A stretch of DNA of 7,920 nt, from contig JADGQD010000088.1 in the NCBI GenBank assembly GCA_017882065.1, positions 1 to 7,920 of the forward strand. Reading direction: 5' to 3'. The notes under the pieces are model-generated. The model saw only the letters and a list, made by a program, of their open reading frames with translations. It was not told the DNA's origin and ran no database searches. Both the position numbers and the translations under genes were made by a program. Below are positions 5,834 to 7,920 of this stretch, piece after piece. Origin of the DNA: Anaerolineales bacterium. GTDB taxonomy: Bacteria; Chloroflexota; Anaerolineae; Anaerolineales; Villigracilaceae. Position 1 is the first letter of the stretch. The number at the start of each line of letters is the position of its first letter.

Positions 5834-7126
5834 TTATGGATGATTGACAATCTGCTCCCGTTCCGGCCCCACACTGACCAGCCGCACCGGGACCCCGGCC
5901 AGGCCTGTCAGCCGCTCGAGGTAGGTTTTCGCCGCTGGTGGCAAGTCCGCCCACGTCCGCACGGCTGAGACATCTTCCCTCCAGCCGTGTAGTTCCTCGT
6001 AGACCGGCTCGTACGGACTCAAGTCCGCAGGACCGAAGGGCAGGTCGGTGAACAGTTTCCCGTCACGGCGGTAGGCGGTACAGAGCTGGAGGCTTTTCAA
6101 CCCGCTCAGGATATCCAGCTTGGTGACGGCCAGTTCGCGGATGCCGTTGATTCGAATTGCATACTTCAATAACACCCCGTCCAGCCAGCCGACGCGCCGC
6201 GGGCGGCCGGTGGTGGTGCCGTATTCGTCCCAGGGATGTTCGCCAGTGCCGCGCAGTCGCAGGGCCAGGTCATCAAAGACTTCGGTCGGGAAAGGCCCGG
6301 AGCCGACGCGCGTCTGGAAGGCCTTGACCACGCCAATCACACGGGCATCACGGGCTGCATCCAGCCCCAGGCCGAGACCAGTTAACGCCCCGGGGGCAGT
6401 GGTGCTGGAGGAGGTCACGAAAGGATAGGTGCCAAAGTCAATGTCGAGAAGAGTCCCCTGTGCACCTTCGGCCAGGACAGTTTTCCCGGCTTGCAGCGCG
6501 GCGTGGAGTTCGAGGGATGTGTCGGCAATGTGGGACTTCAGGCGCCCGGCAAACTCCCGGTATTGTTCGCAGACCGGTGCCGGATCCAGCCCGGGTGCGC
6601 CAAGCATACTCAGGGTCCGGTTGGCCTCGGCGACATGGTCGCCAATCCGCTCGCAGAAATCGGGAGCGAGCATGTCAGCGAGGCGCAGGCCGCGGCGGGT
6701 GGTTTTATCCGTATACGCCGGGCCGATGCCGCGTCCGGTGGTACCGAGGTTGCCCTTGCCGCGCGCCGCTTCGAGGGCCTTGTCGAGCGCCTGGTGGGCG
6801 GGCGTAATGAGGTGGGCGGCGTAGGAAAGGCGCAGCCGCTCCGGCGAGACGGAAATCCCGGCCTGGCGGAGCATGTCCATTTCATCGAATAGCGTGTGGG
6901 GATTGACCACCATGCCATTCCCCAGAATGGCAACTATTTGCGGGTGAATGATCCCGGATGGAATGAGATGCAGTTTAAAGATCCGGCTTCCCACCGTGAC
7001 GGTGTGACCGGCATTATCGCCGCCGTTGTAGCGGGCGGAGAAATCGCCCTGTGCGGCAAACCAGTCCACGATGCGGCCTTTACCCTCATCCCCCCATTGT
7101 GCACCCACAATGATTTGTAGCGGCAT
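5834..7126 (-). CDS. purA: Adenylosuccinate synthetase
   Basis: Cytosolic GTP-dependent enzyme joining IMP and aspartate to adenylosuccinate, the first committed step from IMP to AMP. The 430-residue product has the normal bacterial length. Visible motifs are the N-terminal loop WGDEGKGRIVD (11-21) with catalytic Asp13, GDNAGHT (36-42) with catalytic His41, GTTGRGIGPAY (128-138), AEGAQGTLLDIDFGTYPFVTSS (219-240), TTTGRPRRVGWLD (304-316), the guanine-binding TKLDIL (335-340) and VSVGPER (418-424). Residue 18 is Arg where Lys is common (GDEGKGK), a mild change. The ATG at 7126 follows AAGGAG by a good distance. The gene converges on the dehydrogenase gene and shares a terminator with it. A long structured leader precedes it. 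Identity is certain; the downstream enzyme adenylosuccinate lyase (purB) is not in the window. Confidence 0.98.
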   Translation of the reverse strand: MPLQIIVGAQWGDEGKGRIVDWFAAQGDFSARYNGGDNAGHTVTVGSRIFKLHLIPSGIIHPQIVAILGNGMVVNPHTLFDEMDMLRQAGISVSPERLRLSYAAHLITPAHQALDKALEAARGKGNLGTTGRGIGPAYTDKTTRRGLRLADMLAPDFCERIGDHVAEANRTLSMLGAPGLDPAPVCEQYREFAGRLKSHIADTSLELHAALQAGKTVLAEGAQGTLLDIDFGTYPFVTSSSTTAPGALTGLGLGLDAARDARVIGVVKAFQTRVGSGPFPTEVFDDLALRLRGTGEHPWDEYGTTTGRPRRVGWLDGVLLKYAIRINGIRELAVTKLDILSGLKSLQLCTAYRRDGKLFTDLPFGPADLSPYEPVYEELHGWREDVSAVRTWADLPPAAKTYLERLTGLAGVPVRLVSVGPEREQIVNHP

Positions 7127-7185
7127 GTTTTCTCCTTCTCGGAATAGAAGCGGCTAAAAACTTGGGTAAAAAACAATCCCACGGA

Positions 7186-7240
7186 CCCCGGCACCAGCAT
7201 CCGGGGCTGGTGGAACATACACTTGCCTCGAACACAAGTG
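7186..7240 (-). promoter_or_regulatory. Structured purA leader with mutually exclusive hairpins
   Basis: Read on the minus strand, CACTTG (7240-7235) pairs with CAAGTG (7225-7220). Next come two interleaved options: CACCAGC (7212-7206) with GCTGGTG (7198-7192), or CCCCGG (7206-7201) with CCGGGG (7191-7186). They cannot coexist, because connecting loops would be almost absent. A T6 run (7173-7168) lies 12 nt beyond the second stem, too far for a standard terminator. Base pairing is seen; a regulatory role is inference. I recognise no known riboswitch consensus here. Confidence 0.4.
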
Positions 7241-7290
7241 CCAGGGGGAGTTCACAGAGCAAAAACGAAGTAAATTTCTGTGCAGGGCCT

Positions 7291-7299
7291 ATTATATCA
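7291..7299 (-). promoter_or_regulatory. Extended -10 promoter candidate for purA
   Basis: The minus strand has TGATATAAT (7299-7291), a perfect extended -10 element (TGnTATAAT). No good -35 lies at 16-18 nt, which extended -10 promoters tolerate. Initiation would fall near 7284, giving purA a leader of about 160 nt that includes the alternative hairpins. Confidence 0.5.
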
Positions 7300-7317
7300 A
7301 GGGCACAGGCGATGGAG

Positions 7318-7323
7318 TATAAT
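7318..7323 (+). promoter_or_regulatory. Possible -10 element (TATAAT) for the LysM gene
   Basis: A perfect TATAAT faces the LysM gene, back to back with the purA -10 about 20 bp away. No -35 match is visible, and initiation near 7330 would start the mRNA right at the AGGTGA ribosome-binding site, leaving almost no leader. It may be functional but is weakly supported. Confidence 0.3.
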
Positions 7324-7339
7324 CTTCGCAGGTGATTCC

Positions 7340-7920
7340 ATGAGGACCAAAGCCCTTTTGTTCGCCAGCATTTTCTTGATGTTCCTTGGGTTGGCTTGGA
7401 TTTTCTCGGGTGTGCAGGCTGCAACCGGCAATCCGCAGGCAGCTTACCCTTCGCCGACCCCTGGCCCGGACGGACGGATTATCTATATCGTCAAAGCCGG
7501 GGATACCTGCGAACAGATATCCATAATGTACGGTGTATCGCCCCAATATCTGAGCGTGACCAACCAGTTGGACTCGAATTGCTCTCTGCGCGAGGGACAG
7601 CAGTTAATGCTGGGCGTCGGCGGACCCTCATCCGCCTCACCGACTCCCGGACCTTCGCCGATACCGACGGCAGCCCTGCCAACGGCCACACCGGGTGCAG
7701 GCGGCACCGCCGAAGTGTGTGTGCTGGTCTACGAAGATGTTAACGGCAATGGCTTGCGCCAGACAACCGAGAGGGCCATTCCTGGTGCGGCGATCAGTCT
7801 CACCAGTCTGGATGGGGCATACTCGCAAACCCTGACCTCCGCCATCAACCCGGATGCGACTGCGTACCAGGGTATGTGCTTCACGAATGTACCGATGGGG
7901 CAGTACAACGTCAGCGCGGC
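7340..7920 (+). CDS. Secreted LysM-domain surface protein with SdrD-B/Cna-B-like domain (3' end outside window)
   Basis: The reading frame is open from the ATG at 7340 to the window edge (193 codons) and is incomplete. AGGTGA at 7330-7335 is a suitable ribosome-binding site. Residues 1-28 look like an export signal: Arg/Lys start, hydrophobic core LLFASIFLMFLGLAWIF, then VQAA. A short Pro-rich spacer leads to a LysM domain at about 48-92 (IYIVKAGDTCEQISIMYGVS ... LREGQQLMLG), a fold that binds N-acetylglucosamine-containing glycans such as peptidoglycan. Cys57 and Cys81 within it could form a disulfide. A Thr/Pro/Ser-rich linker (96-122) follows, then EVCVLVYEDVNGNGLRQ (from 125), a calcium-binding-type start of an SdrD-B-like beta-sandwich domain. 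Cys127 and Cys180 lie in that domain. The likely role is a cell-envelope-attached or secreted structural protein. Confidence 0.85.
   Translation, partial: MRTKALLFASIFLMFLGLAWIFSGVQAATGNPQAAYPSPTPGPDGRIIYIVKAGDTCEQISIMYGVSPQYLSVTNQLDSNCSLREGQQLMLGVGGPSSASPTPGPSPIPTAALPTATPGAGGTAEVCVLVYEDVNGNGLRQTTERAIPGAAISLTSLDGAYSQTLTSAINPDATAYQGMCFTNVPMGQYNVSA

Noticed and set aside
5403..5954. Minus-strand 183-codon ORF spanning the dehydrogenase end, terminator and purA end
   Set aside because: It crosses a strong bidirectional terminator and overlaps two well-supported genes.

Overview
The window looks like chromosomal DNA of a Chloroflexota-type bacterium, probably Anaerolineae-like. The grounds are compositional and contextual, not phylogenetic: moderately GC-rich genes, a lipoprotein and a LysM surface protein both carrying Thr/Pro-rich linkers, and a metK gene under a SAM-I (S-box) riboswitch. 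No rRNA, tRNA, CRISPR array, transposase or integrase was seen.

Layout. (1) 3-1482, minus strand: metK, preceded by a well-resolved control region of sigma70-type promoter, SAM-I aptamer, antiterminator and terminator hairpin. (2) 1483-1764: a less GC-rich intergenic stretch with CCTTCGG repeats and one doubtful Cys-rich micro-ORF. (3) 1765-4476, minus strand: a closely spaced three-gene cluster. In transcription order it holds a Thr/Pro-linker lipoprotein with a lectin-like beta-sandwich domain, an N4/N6 amino-DNA methyltransferase, and a protein with a PD-(D/E)xK nuclease signature. The last two genes are 7 bp apart and look like an uncharacterised restriction-modification pair. (4) 4477-4769: an AT-rich divergent intergenic region with two families of imperfect direct repeats. 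(5) 4770-5801, plus strand: an extended SDR protein closely resembling GalE-type L-threonine 3-dehydrogenases. (6) 5802-5833: a hairpin with T-rich flanks on both sides, which can serve as a shared terminator for the convergent genes. (7) 5834-7126, minus strand: purA, with a leader of about 160 nt containing mutually exclusive hairpins. (8) 7340 to the window end, plus strand: the N-terminal part of a secreted LysM / SdrD-B-like surface protein with no stop before the edge.

How they fit together. metK, purA and the threonine dehydrogenase-like gene are core one-carbon, purine and amino-acid metabolism. MetK product (AdoMet) is both the riboswitch ligand and the methyl donor the methyltransferase needs, but nothing shows that the two loci are co-regulated. 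The accessory interest lies in the methyltransferase/nuclease pair, whose junction carries a strong hairpin over the candidate nuclease start codon, and in the repeat-rich regulatory regions.
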